Shown one piece after another: positions 16,780 through 28,900 of a stretch of 64,000 bases of DNA. Position numbers and translations under genes: made by a program. Source of the DNA: Anseranas semipalmata (taxonomy: Eukaryota; Chordata; Aves; Anseriformes; Anseranatidae); the NCBI GenBank assembly GCA_013399115.1, contig VXAA01003919.1, positions 87,288 to 151,287 on the forward strand. Direction: 5' to 3'. Numbering within the stretch: position 1 is the stretch's first letter; each line of letters starts with the position of its first letter. The notes beneath the pieces are model-generated. The model was not told the DNA's origin. It was given only the letters and a program-made list of their open reading frames with translations, and ran no database searches.

Positions 16780-17139
16780 AGAAGGCTCTGAGGAGACCTT
16801 ACAGCAGCCTTTCAGTACCTAAAGGGGGCCTGCAAAAAAGCTGGAGAGGGACTCTTTACCAGTGATTGTAATGATAGGACAGGGGGTAATGGCTTTAAAC
16901 TAAGAGGGTAGATTTAGATTAGATATAAGGTAGAATTTGTTTACTGTGATGGTGGTGAGGCACTGGAACAGGCTGCCCAGAGAAGCTGTGGATGCCCCAT
17001 TCCTGGAACTGTTCAAGGCCAGGCTGGACGGGGCTTTGAGCAACTTGGTTTAGTGGAAGGTGTCCCCACCCACGACAGGAGGGCTGGAACTAGATGATCC
17101 TTAAGGGTCTCTTCCAACCCAAACCATTCTATGATTCTA
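16780..17139 (+). mobile_element. CR1 LINE 3'-end fragment close to the COQ8A promoter
   Basis: This is a + strand CR1 tail. It has ctgaggagaccttacagcag, gaggcactggaacaggctgc, ccaggctggacggggctttg and ccaacccaaaccattctatg, and ends with the CR1-type attctatgattct. It ends about 250 bp before the CpG island. It is 5'-truncated and inactive. Confidence 0.95.
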
Positions 17140-17389
17140 GTTGTTACTATTAGCCCCTTGCAGCATCTTTGAAACACATTTCTGGAATCAACCTGTAGGA
17201 AGCAGCATTTTAAGTCTATAAGAAAAACAACTTGCATCCAAACATTTACTGGACACAGAACCCCACAAAACAGAGCTGCTCCTTCAGTTTAGTATTTATC
17301 TGGTGCCTGCTAAACACACAGCCCTCCATGCAGCTTCTGGGTATAAACTAACCTCATTAGGCCTGCCTGTGCAACGAACCACCACCCTC

Positions 17390-18150
17390 CAAGCCCCGTG
17401 AGGGGCGAACACGCTGCCAATCCTTTTCCTCTCCAGAGCAGGCCCGACAGACGATTTACTTCTCCTACAGGCAGGTCCCGTCCTGCGCGACTTCCCGAGC
17501 ACCGCCCAGCCAGCCCCACCCCCGCCCGCCCGCGGGCTGCTGGCGCAGAGGGGCGACGGCCGGCCCGAGCCGTAGCACACGCGCCTCACGCCTCGCGCTC
17601 AGCAGCTGCTGTCGCCGCACGGACCTCACGGGCCTCACGTCCCCCTGCAGCCACCACGCGCACCGCCCTTCCCCATCCCCCATTGGCCGGCGCCCCGCCC
17701 AGGCCTTCCTGCCATTGGTGGAAGTGCGCGGTGCACGGGCTCCGCACGCTCCTCGGCGGCCGTTCCGCCGCGCGCAGGGCGGGGATTGAGGCGGCGCCAA
17801 TGGGAGCGCGGCGGGGGCGGGGCCTCGGCCGGTCCTCGGCCGGGGGTNGTGTCCGCTGGCCGGGCCCGGGGGTCTCTCCGGTGGGTGACCGGCCGGGGGG
17901 ACGCGCAAGGGGTCCGGCGGCGAATGGCGACGGCGCGGGGCTGCTCGGGGGTCTGCAGCCTCTCCGGGGCCGGTTAGAAACGAACCTCTGGTACGGCCTT
18001 CCCCGCCGGAAATAAACCTGCATGGGCTGTGCCGCGCGGAGCCTCCCCACCGGCGGCGAGCGGTGGAGGGAGCCGCCAACACCCCGCTCTGCCTCGGGCT
18101 TAGCCTCGTCGTCGAGTGGGGTCGGGACTGCACCGGAAAGTAGCGCTGGG
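17390..18150 (+). promoter_or_regulatory. COQ8A: CpG island: probable COQ8A promoter and non-coding first exon
   Basis: This is a sharply bounded, very GC- and CpG-rich block in an AT-leaning region. It contains CCAAT boxes, reversed at 17682-17686 and 17714-17718 and direct at 17797-17801, and GC boxes such as gggcgggg at 17815-17822. There is no clear TATA box, as expected of a housekeeping promoter. The + strand switches from C-rich (before about 17750) to G-rich (after about 17765), which suggests + strand transcription starting near the switch. The first downstream gene on that strand is COQ8A, whose coding exon has its own splice acceptor, so a non-coding first exon here is expected. 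Exact start and donor sites cannot be fixed. A single unresolved base is at 17848. Confidence 0.85.
17924..17977 (+). other. Possible upstream ORF in the COQ8A CpG island
   Basis: A 17-codon open frame (MATARGCSGVCSLSGAG, then TAG) sits in the G-rich half of the island. It would be a uORF only if the first exon extends this far. The +4 base is G but the -3 base is C, so the start context is moderate. Confidence 0.25.
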
Positions 18151-21100
18151 GCCTGCAGCGCTTATCGTGATTGATGGCGAGCAATCAACAGGCGCGCGCT
18201 TGGGCATTGATAACTGTGTCCCGTTGCCCAGCGCTTAATGCATGCAGCCCGAACCTTGCGCAATAGCTGGATCTTCTTGTGCTGCGTTTTCCTGCCGTGT
18301 GTAAACTCTGGGGGTGAAAACTGGTTTGCAAGAGGCTAACCGTTTGCTGGCCTGTTTTGGGGCTTTCTTTTCTGTATTGCAGGGTGAATTCAGAGCATAG
18401 CAATTCGGCCCTTCAGAGGAGGGAATGGTGTCTCAACTCACCAAAGCAGGTGTTTAGGATACTCTAGAGGGATGTGTTTCTAGTGTTATTATGTATTCAA
18501 CCTGAAGTTGTTTAGGACAAAGGGTGGAATTTGCCTTTCCACTCTGTAAGGTGTCTGTCTTGCCATGGGCAATCACTGGAGAAAATGCACAGTATTCTGC
18601 TGTGCTGCATTTATTTATTTTTAATATATTTTTTAATTGCGCTGGCTGTGCAGGCTGCGCTGGTTTAGTCTTATTTCTTTTTTCCTATGGGAAGGTCCTG
18701 CAAGTATGCTTGAAGATGGTTATAAAATAAATGTTAGCTTTTTTGAGCTTGTTTGTGGCTGAAATGGATGAGGAAAAAAAAAAAAAAAAGACACCTCTAG
18801 CCTTGGTAGTGTGTCCAAGGAAATAATCTTACTTTGCACGAGCTAGCAGACTTGTAGAGTCTTTGTAACAAAGTCATCAGGGATTAATGGACTGCTACTT
18901 AATTTTAAACAGACAGTGAGCAAGTGAACTATAAATAACTTCAGATATAAAAGTTTGGCTTGTATTCACAGTTACTGACCATCCTAACTTCTGCAGAACT
19001 GTCTGTTACATAATAACGCTATTTCTGATATCCCACTCTGGTCATATTGCATCCAGCAGGAATGTAGGTGGGGAACTTTTCTGCATTCCCATATAATGGA
19101 AATCCAAACTTTGCAGCGAGCTTTATGGAAAAATAAAGTTATAAAGCTATGCATTATAAAAATGAAGCAGACTTTTACTTAGTGTTTAAGCAAAGAGAAA
19201 TGTAAAAGAATGTAAAGGATTATAATTCTTCTTTTAATAACCTAAAGTATTCTTTTTCTGTAAAGAATTAAGCTGACAACTTCTGAGTTTTATTTCTCAA
19301 GTTGCTTGTCTTTAGATTGCTTCACTAAGCTGGGTGTATTCTTTGAGCATATGCAAAATAATTCTTAGCATCAGGTGCAGAAAGATAATGGTCAAAGTCA
19401 ATAGCAGATCAATAAGAGACTTCTGAAAGGGTTCAGAAATTGCTCTGAGTCAAAGGCTAAAAGCAGGTAGGTATCCATCATCTAAATAGAGTATTGGTGG
19501 TCTTGCATTTTTGTGCCATGTCGTAAGCTTTTGTCTCTCAGTTTTACATAGATGGAAGGAAGTTTAGCTGTGGGTCACGTGCTTACCTGTCTGCTTGCTC
19601 TTAGACCTGAGGACTTAAAGCATTTACAAAATGCAGAACTTTCTTTACTGTTAGCAATGAGCTTAGTGACCTTGAATAAGATATGCTTAAAATAAGCAGT
19701 TGTATGTTAGCCAGTCTTAATCCAGAGGGGAGAAAAATAGGTGACCCCCTGTGCTTTTAGAGTGTCTCCCTTTTAAAAATAAAGTGGTGTGATAAGTAGA
19801 AGACAAGGTCAGAAGATGTGGAGAATTCACTTACATGTTTACCATCTGAGTGTTGATCACCTTGTTTTGCTGTCAAGGAGAATTCTATGCTGTGCAATGC
19901 AGTTCTGGTTGTTTCATTTGTGATATTTAGAGCAGGTTAATAATAGCTCGTATGGAATCTTTGCAGTAAGAATAGAACTTGTTTTGGCTTCTAGTCTTCC
20001 AGCAGTCCTTGTACAGGCAAGTGGTGGACTGTTGTTTCACACCTTGTTTGTCAAGTTATATTATTTTTCTAGAAAGTGAAAGGGAAGAGGGACAGTAGCT
20101 TAATTCTTGGTTTCTAACTTCCCTAATGTTTAACTGCTTGGTTGGTGACAGAACTTATTTGTAGGTAAAGATTGGTTTGTTTTTTTCTGTGCTTTTTAAA
20201 ATTGTTTTAATATGGATGCCAGGGGTTGTATGTGTCTCGTGTTCTTTCATCTTGTGTGTCATGGTATATGCTTGCTTGGTTCAGCTGGCTTGCTAAACAT
20301 CTCAGGACTCAGCTTGATGGATGAATAAAAATTTCTATTATTCCTTAAATCCAGCTGTACTGATGGGTGACCAATATAGCTTAGGATGGAGGTAGTAAGT
20401 CTGAAGCTGTATTTAGGTGTTACGTCTCCCCTCTTTCTTCACATAGTTGTGCTTCTGCACCTTATTTTAATGGCTTTTATGTTTTCTGAGTCAGTAGAGA
20501 TGCATAGAGCTAAATGAAAGTTCTTAAATTCCCAGTTATTGAGTATCTGAAGTGTTTGACGGGCTTCTCAGCATAAGAAATAACACTAGTTGCTTTGAAA
20601 AACATAGCTGTCAATCCTATGGAGTTGGCTTCTAGAAACATTACAAATTTATATCTCTACATGCACACATATACAGAGTAAAAAATAACTTTTTATTTTT
20701 TTTATTTCTGGAAGCTGCACAAAAGCTATGTCTTTTCATAACCATGTAGATTCTGTATGTAGAGACACCACAAAAGATGATCTGCTTGTGGTCAAGGTAA
20801 TCCTGGGGCTGTTTTGTGTTGTGCAGGTGGTAGCTTCTAATTATGAAGTTCTATTACTGTGTTTATTTTGCCCCTACAGTTTCTCCCGTTTGTTTGTTTG
20901 TTTATTTATTGGTGTATGTGTAGATTAGATCTTCTTGTGGCCTCTTTGTTGCCATTCAGGTCTTCTTTTTCACCAGTCACGCACTGTGGTTTTTTGGATG
21001 TGCTGAGCAAATGTACTGTAAAAGCACTCGATACAGTATTCTGAAATGTCACAGGTCCTCCGCTGTCTGAATTATGCCATTTGGGAGTATTAAATCCTCA

Positions 21101-22214
21101 TCCTAGTCTGATACAATCTAAGTGCTCATCAAGAAAGTAGTCAGGACTGGGAAAGAGGTGGGAAGATTGCATAGTAAGCTGCAAGTAAAATGTGTGTTTC
21201 CTTCGCATAACTTTTCTAAAATCAGGAATCAAGTGTTGTGGTACATGGTCATTCAGAGGTCACTGTGGGAAGTTTGGGGTTTTCAAAGGCACAAATATAT
21301 AAGTTATGTGAAGCTTTGGCTTTTCTAGTTTGGAAAAGCAATATGTTGATTCTGTATTGTATAGAATATGATTGCACAAAATCTACGCAGAGAGAGCATA
21401 AATAATTATAGATTATAGATTCTGTATTACCTTTGAGAGCTTGCAGATTAGGTCTAGTAGTGGGTTATGAGAAATATAGAGCTCACTATTCTTATTTACC
21501 ATAGTGTCAAAGATATCCCTCTGTATGATCAGTAGTAACTTAAGTACATAACTTGTCTGAGGACTGTGACAGAGCTGTTATGTAGATTCTGATAGACTGT
21601 GTTCCCTTTCAGCACTGAGATCACAGAATGGTTGAGGTTGGAAGGGACCTCTGGAGGTCATCTGGTCCAACCCCCCTGCTCAAGCAAGGACACCTAGAGC
21701 AGGTTGCCCAAGACAAAGTCCAGACAGCTTTTGAAGATCTCCAAGGAGGGAGACTCCACAAACTCTCTGGGCAACCTGTGCCAGTGCTCAGTCACCTGCG
21801 CAGTTTCCTAATGTTCAGATGGAACCCCTTGAGTTCCAGTCTGTGCCTGTTGCTTCTTGTCCTGTCACTGGGCACTACTGAAAAGAGCCTGTCTCTGTCT
21901 TCTTTGCATCCATATATCAGGTATTTATACACATTGGTAAAATCCCTCCTAAGCCTCCTCTTCTCCAGGCTGAACAGTCCCAGCTTTCTCAGTCTCTCCT
22001 CATAGGAGAGATGTTCCAGCCCCTTGATCATCTTGGTGGCCCTCTTAGTTGGACTCTTTCCAGTATGTCCAAGTCTCTCTTGTACTGGTGGTCCCAGAAC
22101 TGGACACAGTACTTCAGGTGTGGCCTCACCAATGCTGAGTAGAGGGGAATGGTCACCTCTCTTGACCTGCTGGCAATACTTTGCCTGATGCAGCCAAGGA
22201 TACCATTAACCTTC

Positions 22215-22970
22215 TTAGTGGCAAAGGCACATTGTTGACTCATGTTCAACTTGGTGTCCACCAGGACTCCCAGGTCCTTTTCTACAGAGCTGCTTTTCTG
22301 GCTGGGTGGGCCTCAGCGTGTCCTGGTGCCTGGGGTTGTTCCTTCCCAGGTGCAGGACTGTGCACTTTTCCTTGTTGAACTTCATGAGATTCTTGTGAGC
22401 CCACCTCTCCAGCCTGTTGAGGTTCCTCTGGATGGCGGCATGGCCCTCTGGTGAGTCAGCCAATCCCCAGAGTTTCGTGTCCTCTGCAAATTTAGAGGGG
22501 GTGCACTGTACCCCATTGTCCAGATTGTTAATGAAGGTGTTAAATAGGATTGGACCCAGTATTGACCCCTGGGGTACTCCATTTGTTACTGGCCTCCAAC
22601 TAGATGTTGTGCCACTGGCCATTACCCTCTGGGCCCAGCTGTTCAGCTGGTTTTTGATCCAACTCCCTGTCTGCTCATCCAGCCCATACATCAACGGCTT
22701 CTCTGTGACTGTCTTATCGGGAACAGTGTCAAAGGCCTTACTAAAGTCCAGGAAGACAATATTCTCTGCTCTCCCCTCATCCATCAGGCTGGTCATTTCA
22801 GTGCAGAAGCTTATCGGGTTGGTCAAGCATGACTTCCCCATGGTGAATCCATGCTGACTATGCCTGATAATTTTATTTTCTTTCATGTGCGTGGAAATGG
22901 TTTCATCACCTTCCCAGGGATCAAGGTGAGGCTGACTGGCCTGTAGTTCCCTGGGTCCTCCTTCTCGCAC
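22215..22970 (-). pseudogene. CR1 reverse transcriptase fragment, catalytic Asp lost
   Basis: This open stretch of about 250 codons covers much of a CR1 reverse transcriptase. FLDFSKAFDTV (palm motif A) and GVPQGSILGP (motif B) are clear. The motif C position reads KFAEDTKLWG where CR1 proteins normally have FADD, so one catalytic aspartate is replaced by Glu. The frame then shifts, and the thumb-like part (NMSQQCA through [11 protein letters not shown]) continues in another frame at 22261-22028. The copy is dead. Confidence 0.9.
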
Positions 22971-23250
22971 TTCTTGAAGATAGGGGTGACAATTGCTTTA
23001 CTCCAGTCTTCGGACACTTCTCCCAGTTGCCATGATAGACCAAATGCATATATATATCGATATAAATCAATAGAGAGTCACATCTGCCAGTTTATTCAGC
23101 ACTTGTGGGTGCATCCCATCAGGGCCCATTGACTTATGAATGTCCATTTTGCTCAAGTATTCCCTGATCTGATCCTCTTCCACCAAGGGTATATTTTCCT
23201 TATTTTTTTATCTCCATCCCTGGATGCTCTGTCTCTGTATTCCTCCCAGG

Positions 23251-23601
23251 TTACGTGTCCTTGCTTCCACTGTACGCTTCCTTTTTGTGTTTGCGTCTGT
23301 CTAGGAGCAAAATGTTCATCCATGCAAGCCTTCTGGCATTTTTGCCTGGCTTCCTCTTTGCTGGGATGAATTGCTCCTGAGCTTGGAGGAAGCGATCCTT
23401 GAATATTAACCAGCTTTCTTGGGTCCCTCTTCCCTCCTGGGCCTTATCCCATGAGACTCTATCCAGCAGGTCCTTGAACAGGCCAAATTCTGCTCTCTGG
23501 AATTCCAGGGTTGTGAGCTTGCTGTGTGCTCTTCTCACTTCCCTAAGGATCTTGAACACCATTTCATGGTCACTGCAGCCACGGTTGCCTTTAACCTTCA
23601 C
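23251..23601 (-). pseudogene. CR1 ORF2 fragment, endonuclease-RT linker
   Basis: This minus-strand open frame contains GCSDHEMVFKILREVRRAHS and SWLIFKDRFLQAQEQFIPAK, which resemble the CR1 ORF2 segment just before the reverse transcriptase. It belongs to the same antisense CR1 copy and is separated from the RT piece by decayed sequence. Confidence 0.8.
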
Positions 23602-25930
23602 ATTCCCAACAAGCCCCTCCTTTTTAGTGAGAATGAGATCAATTCATGTCTTCTTGCAGCAGTCTCTTTTGCCTACAGACCTCTTCTTGCATCCTGGATT
23701 TTTTTCTTACAGAGAGGTTCTGACACAGCTAGAAGGAGAAACATTACCAGTGTCTTAGCTATGTGATCTAAGGGGGCTATGAATAGACTACTATGTGTTG
23801 TAAGTTACTAAATTTGAACGTAACCCTAGTCTCCAGGGCAATGTTGAAAGGCATGGGATCTGCATAGACATATACACTTTTCCAGGATCAATAGTGGGAG
23901 GCTGTGGTGTTTGACCTACTGTTCACAATGATAACAGAGGGGTTATGGTCACAGTGTGAGCGGAGAATATGTCTGTGCCACCTGGAGATGGCATGCGTGT
24001 TGTACCTCTTGCTGGCTTTTTAAAGTAGTGACTCAAGACATAGTGTGCATGGTTCTGTCTCTGTCTTCAAAAATGATTATAAGAAAAAGGTCATCTTATA
24101 CCTGAGGAAGATAGATTTATAGTACAGTTACTGGGTGTGTCTAGTTTTCCAAGAAGGTTGTAATTAAAAAGTTTCTGCTTAGAATCCTTTGCTATTTTTT
24201 TTAACGAACACTGAAGTATAGTCTGTGTGCTGTAAGGATTGGTGTGCTCAGGAGAGAGCAATGTTTCACTTCCCAACTCTGGCACTGACATGCTATGTAA
24301 CTTTGGGTAAATTATTTGCTCTCTTCCCTCTAAAATAGAGAACTTTGAAATCAGTCCCCTTTCTGTAGCTCTTTGAGATCTACTAGTGAAGAGTGATGTG
24401 TCTTTAAATGTGAAAGGAAAAGCTTCTATTTTCAGAAGAATATGGTCTTAAGTAATAGTGTATTTCAGTCTAAAAGAATCTCACTTGTTTGTGGGACATA
24501 GCTTTTTGTTGGTTTCCAATTTCCAAATTGGATTCTGTGTGCTTTAAGAACGTTAAAACTTGAAATAAAAACAATTACATCATGAGTGTATGCAAAAAGA
24601 AAAAAAAGCAAACAAAAAAACCTGCCAACTGATAACCTCCCTCATTTCTACTTTGCATTCAAGTTCAGAGCAGGAGCTCAATTGGGAGCCACGTTGGTTA
24701 CCTGTGCAGAGCTTCACAGTATGGAGTTGTGCAGCTCCCTTTTTGAATCAGACAGGAAACTGAGCTTTGGTGGTCTCTTCTGTCCTAACTGGTAAAGTGA
24801 CTCGGAGAGCGTAGAGCTAGTCTGCAAACATGGAGGGAGAGGTTTGTAATGTTTAATTTTTGTTTGAAGTGCAAACACACAGATTTTATCAGCAGGGCTT
24901 TAGTGTAACATCTCTATAAATGCTGTGGATTAGAGTTCTTCTATATGGTATTGTGAAAAAATTTGTTTTTGAAGGGATACTGTATGCTAACACTGATAGT
25001 GGGATGTCTTGGAACTTGTCAACTGTGTGGACAGTGTTTTTGTGCAAGTTTGCCATAAAAACAAATAGAAGTCTAAATTCAGCTTGAAGTAGTTCAGTTT
25101 CTTAAGTGTATGCTTCAAATATGACATCTACCCAAATCTCATGTTAATCTGTGTGTTTTAGTCATGCTCCATTTTTATTTCAGTGAACAATTGTCTGTGT
25201 TGCTGAATGAAGGATCCACGTGCATGGGAAGCAACTTTAGTCACAGAGTTTTTCAGAATTATTCATGTGATTAAAGCTACACTTGTGCTTGTAGCTTTTG
25301 AGCTATATACAGAATGCAGTGCATGGCTTATTCTAAGCACTGTCCAATTGCATAAGCAGGAGGGAAAAACAACAACAACAAAAACCAATAGCTTTGTGTG
25401 GCTGCAACTGAGTGAGCTGTGGATGAGGGTGAGAGGCAGATGGCCCACAATAGCCCTCCACAGAATCTGTGAGGATTAATGTAACTATTTGTGAAATTAA
25501 ATTACTGCTAGGTGGTAGCACAACAGAGCTTTTAACCTGTCCACTAGGAAAGGTTAGTGAAAGGTCTGCTGCTTTTGTTTGTACTACTTCAGTTCCTGGG
25601 GCAAGAGGGACTATAAATGCTTCTTTGCACTCAGTGCTGGTTGAAATGGGGAATAGAAGAAACAGCCTCATAATTCCAGTATCAAAGGATAGTGGAGTAA
25701 AATGTGTCACAACTTGCATCTAGAAACCCACCTTTCTGAAAGGAAAAATGGTGAATTGTGGGTAGTGTCTTGATATCCCCTGCTTTGGAGAGTTTGTACT
25801 CCAGTTAAAGAGCCAAACCAGTGTCACCACACCCTTGATGTAACAGAGCTAGAAAAAGTGTGAAAATAGCGTAAATCTTTCCTTGCCTGGGTAGTGTATT
25901 TTAAAGACCTGCAAATGCAATAAACGCAAC

Positions 25931-25948
25931 TTTTTTTTTTTTTTTTTT
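25931..25948. repeat. Poly(T) tract in COQ8A intron 1
   Basis: A run of 18 T with no recognisable retroposon next to it. Confidence 0.9.
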
Positions 25949-28900
25949 GCTTGGGGAAAAATGAGTGAGAGGTAGCCTTAAAATAGAAACAAATGAATCA
26001 GATCTGTATCAGTGTAATGGGAAACAACATGTGCCTGGGACAGAATTAATTAATGTATTGTATCAAGACGTATTAGTAGAGGAAGTGGACTGTAATGAGG
26101 GAATGCACTCTCTTGCTAGGATCTTAATTGTGAGTGAATTATTTCTAGATCCATGATCAGGGTAGAAAAAGCTTCTGTTAATTCCAGGTATGTGGACTAT
26201 GAGTATGCTTTTGCATGTCCCCAGACAATGTCCAGAGAGAAGTAAATAGAGCTGTCAGTCCAGAACATTCACTTTGCATTGATGTATCTGTGCCTAAAAT
26301 AAAGCAGACTGTGCTTACTTCTAAAGTGTCCAAATTTTTTTTTTCACTCTTACATCGTGTATCAAGCCATTTATGGGGAAAACTGTTCATGCTGGGTTTT
26401 GAAGTAGCTGTCATTTGCCATAGATGACCGTGAAGTCTTCTGAATTTTGGTGGAAAGATGCTTCTGTCTGCCAGGCAGCCCACTTCTGTCAGTGCATGTA
26501 CTGCTTGTATAATGATTAGATAGTAAACAAGTTCTGCCTGCCTTTCAAAGGTGTTTGTCTTAAATTGCATTCGCAAACTTTTTTGTGCAAGGGTAGTTTT
26601 TAAAGCTGCTTTCAGAGATTTGCAGAATTCAGTTTAAGGAGGCTTGTGTCAAAGCCATGGGGCAGGAGTCTAGTATAGGAGCTCTTAGTTCTGTTGTAGG
26701 TCAGATCTTCAAACAAATTTCTTCTGGAGCGGAAGTATACATGAGATGTGGGGAGGGGTAAGAATGAAGGATAAACAAGGTAGGTCTTCAGTTCAGTTTA
26801 AAGGAAAAAGATGTTACAGAACAGCTTAATGAATAATACTTATTTTGTAGTTGTAGTTTACTGCTTGATTTAAGGCCATGGAAAGAATGTACTGAATACC
26901 TGGTCACTTGTATCTTGTTGGTGATTGTGGGTTTTTAAAATTTATTATTATTATTTTTTGATTTCATACTGTTGCCACAGTTACTTTAGTGTTCATGGTG
27001 TGGGTGGTTTTAACAGTGATTCCAGGATTGTAGTCCTTGTTTACATACAATGAAGATTACAGTGATTGTGATAATGGAAAATAAGAAGGGGGGGAAGGCA
27101 TAGAGATTGTTTAATTGTTTCCTTCGTAAGTATGTAATTCAATTATCTGCCATACTATCTGTCCAGTCTAAAATTTTTCATTTTTGACTCACGTATTTAA
27201 AAGAGAAGTTGGAGATCAAGTAGGCAGCTAAAATTACCTAGAGACCTGGGGGAATGTTGGGCTAGTGCAAAACCGCTGTGTGGCGGTGTGTCTGTGTGGG
27301 GTTTGCTTGTTTGTTTGTTTAAATTGACAGTGGATGAGCTTCTGTCTTGTGTGGATAGCAAACTGTTGATGATAGAGAAGTAATTCCCTTACATTGAGAG
27401 AGCTGTATTTTTGGAAGAAAGTTTTCAAAAATATTTCTGGTATATTTCTGTAGGATTAGAAGTCTCCCTGTGTTTAATCTCTGTCCTTTGTATGTATTTG
27501 TATGTACACACACACAATGTGTACATATGAATAAGATTTTTGGTTGTACAAGCATCTAGGAAAAAAATGCATGGAATCAGAGACTGGTCTGTGTGTCTGT
27601 ATGAGCACATGCTAGCATGTGGAAAAGGAGGGAAACAAATGGAGAAATGTTTTGAAAACAGTATAAATATAAGAATTTATTTGTTGCCTGTTGCGAGGCT
27701 TTTTGTTTCTGTGCTTGAGTTACTTGTTATACTTGCTTAATCCTGCAGTCCAGTAGTTTGGTATGCTGAAGAAGGAAGGAAATGTAGTTATTCACTAAAG
27801 GACAGTGGCTTGTTTGGCAGGTGGTTATTGCAAACAGGAGCATCCCAGGCAGGTTGCATTATTACTTGATTTCGTTTTGTGGCATTGCAACAGGGTTCAA
27901 AGTCTCGTGTGATGTCAGGAGGCTGTTTACTTACTGGTGTGGCATCTACCTATGTCAGCCCCTCTTCCAGCCATGTGAATCTTGCCCAGTGTACAAGGAT
28001 GACTTGGTTGTAGCCTCCTCAGTGATGTGCTGCCCTTTCCCATGCTAGAAGGTATGGGTGCTTTCCATAGATTAATTCAACTGTGAGAAACTATGACCCT
28101 GCCTATTCTTGGAAAATAGCTGGTGATTGACATTTGTCAGCTCTCTCTGATCCAGGTTTGCAGGCACTCTGACAGCTTGTGCAGATAGGACCAACTTGTC
28201 CATATCCATATGGAAAATGCCCTCCTTTGCCAATGCTAGATAATGAGTCTTCAGGAGACAAGTCAAGTGTAATACAGACTTTCTATACTAGGACCAGTTG
28301 TTTGAAATGACTCCTTTAAATCAGTTTGATAGAGCTTGCTTATGCCATTTTTTTTTTTTCTTGATTTAGTAGTAGCATGAATAGAGGTTAGTGTAAGGAA
28401 AAAAATTCCTTGCCTTCTATCTGCTCTGGGTATTAATATGTGTTTATGGTTGGGGTTACATACCAATCTTCTGCCTTGGAAGTATATGCCCTCTCTGTCT
28501 TTCAGTTCTCATGTTTCCTGTCCTTCCTTGTGCTCATTGCTTTTTCATTGAAGAAAAAAGATAATTCTACTAATTCTTGGTTATTTTTTGTGTGTAGTCT
28601 TTTTCCCTACATGATTATCTAGCAGGTATTTTCTTTCATGCTTTCCCCTTCTGGCTGCAATAACCTCATTCGTGTCTGCTTTCTGTGTCATTTTCATGAT
28701 AATTAACCAATGTGTCCTGCTAAGTGTGGGATCTACAAAACTAGATATCCTTGGATTTTTTCCAGTTGAGGAAAATGCCTCCAGTATCAGTTCAGTTCTT
28801 ATTGCGCTTCTTAGCTCCCACCTTCATAGCTCTTGATAAGGGATACAGACATTACCTGAACGTTCTTTCTCCTGATGTCTATTGCTGAAGGAGTAAACAT

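Larger units (their letters stand above)
21620..23643 (-). mobile_element. CR1 LINE, long antisense copy (RT region to 3' end)
   Basis: Read on the minus strand, this starts in the ORF2 region between endonuclease and reverse transcriptase (around 23600-23250). It continues through the reverse transcriptase domain (22970-22215 and on to about 21790) and ends with the CR1 3' UTR at 21620 (tggttgaggttggaagggac on the + strand). Recognisable CR1 words include SQHGFT-GKSCLTN, FLDFSKAFDTV, GVPQGSILGPILFN and NLMKFNKEKC. The reading frame is broken near 22255 and 22030. The right boundary is approximate. A short TA-rich patch around 23045-23070 looks like a later expansion. Confidence 0.95.

Noticed and set aside
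17398..18184. Long open frames on both strands across the CpG island (up to 239 codons)
   Set aside because: High GC content removes stop codons in all frames. The residues are Pro/Arg/Gly-rich with no domain, an N interrupts them, and the region is better explained as a promoter.
22417..22857. 146-codon + strand open frame
   Set aside because: It is the antisense shadow of the CR1 reverse transcriptase.
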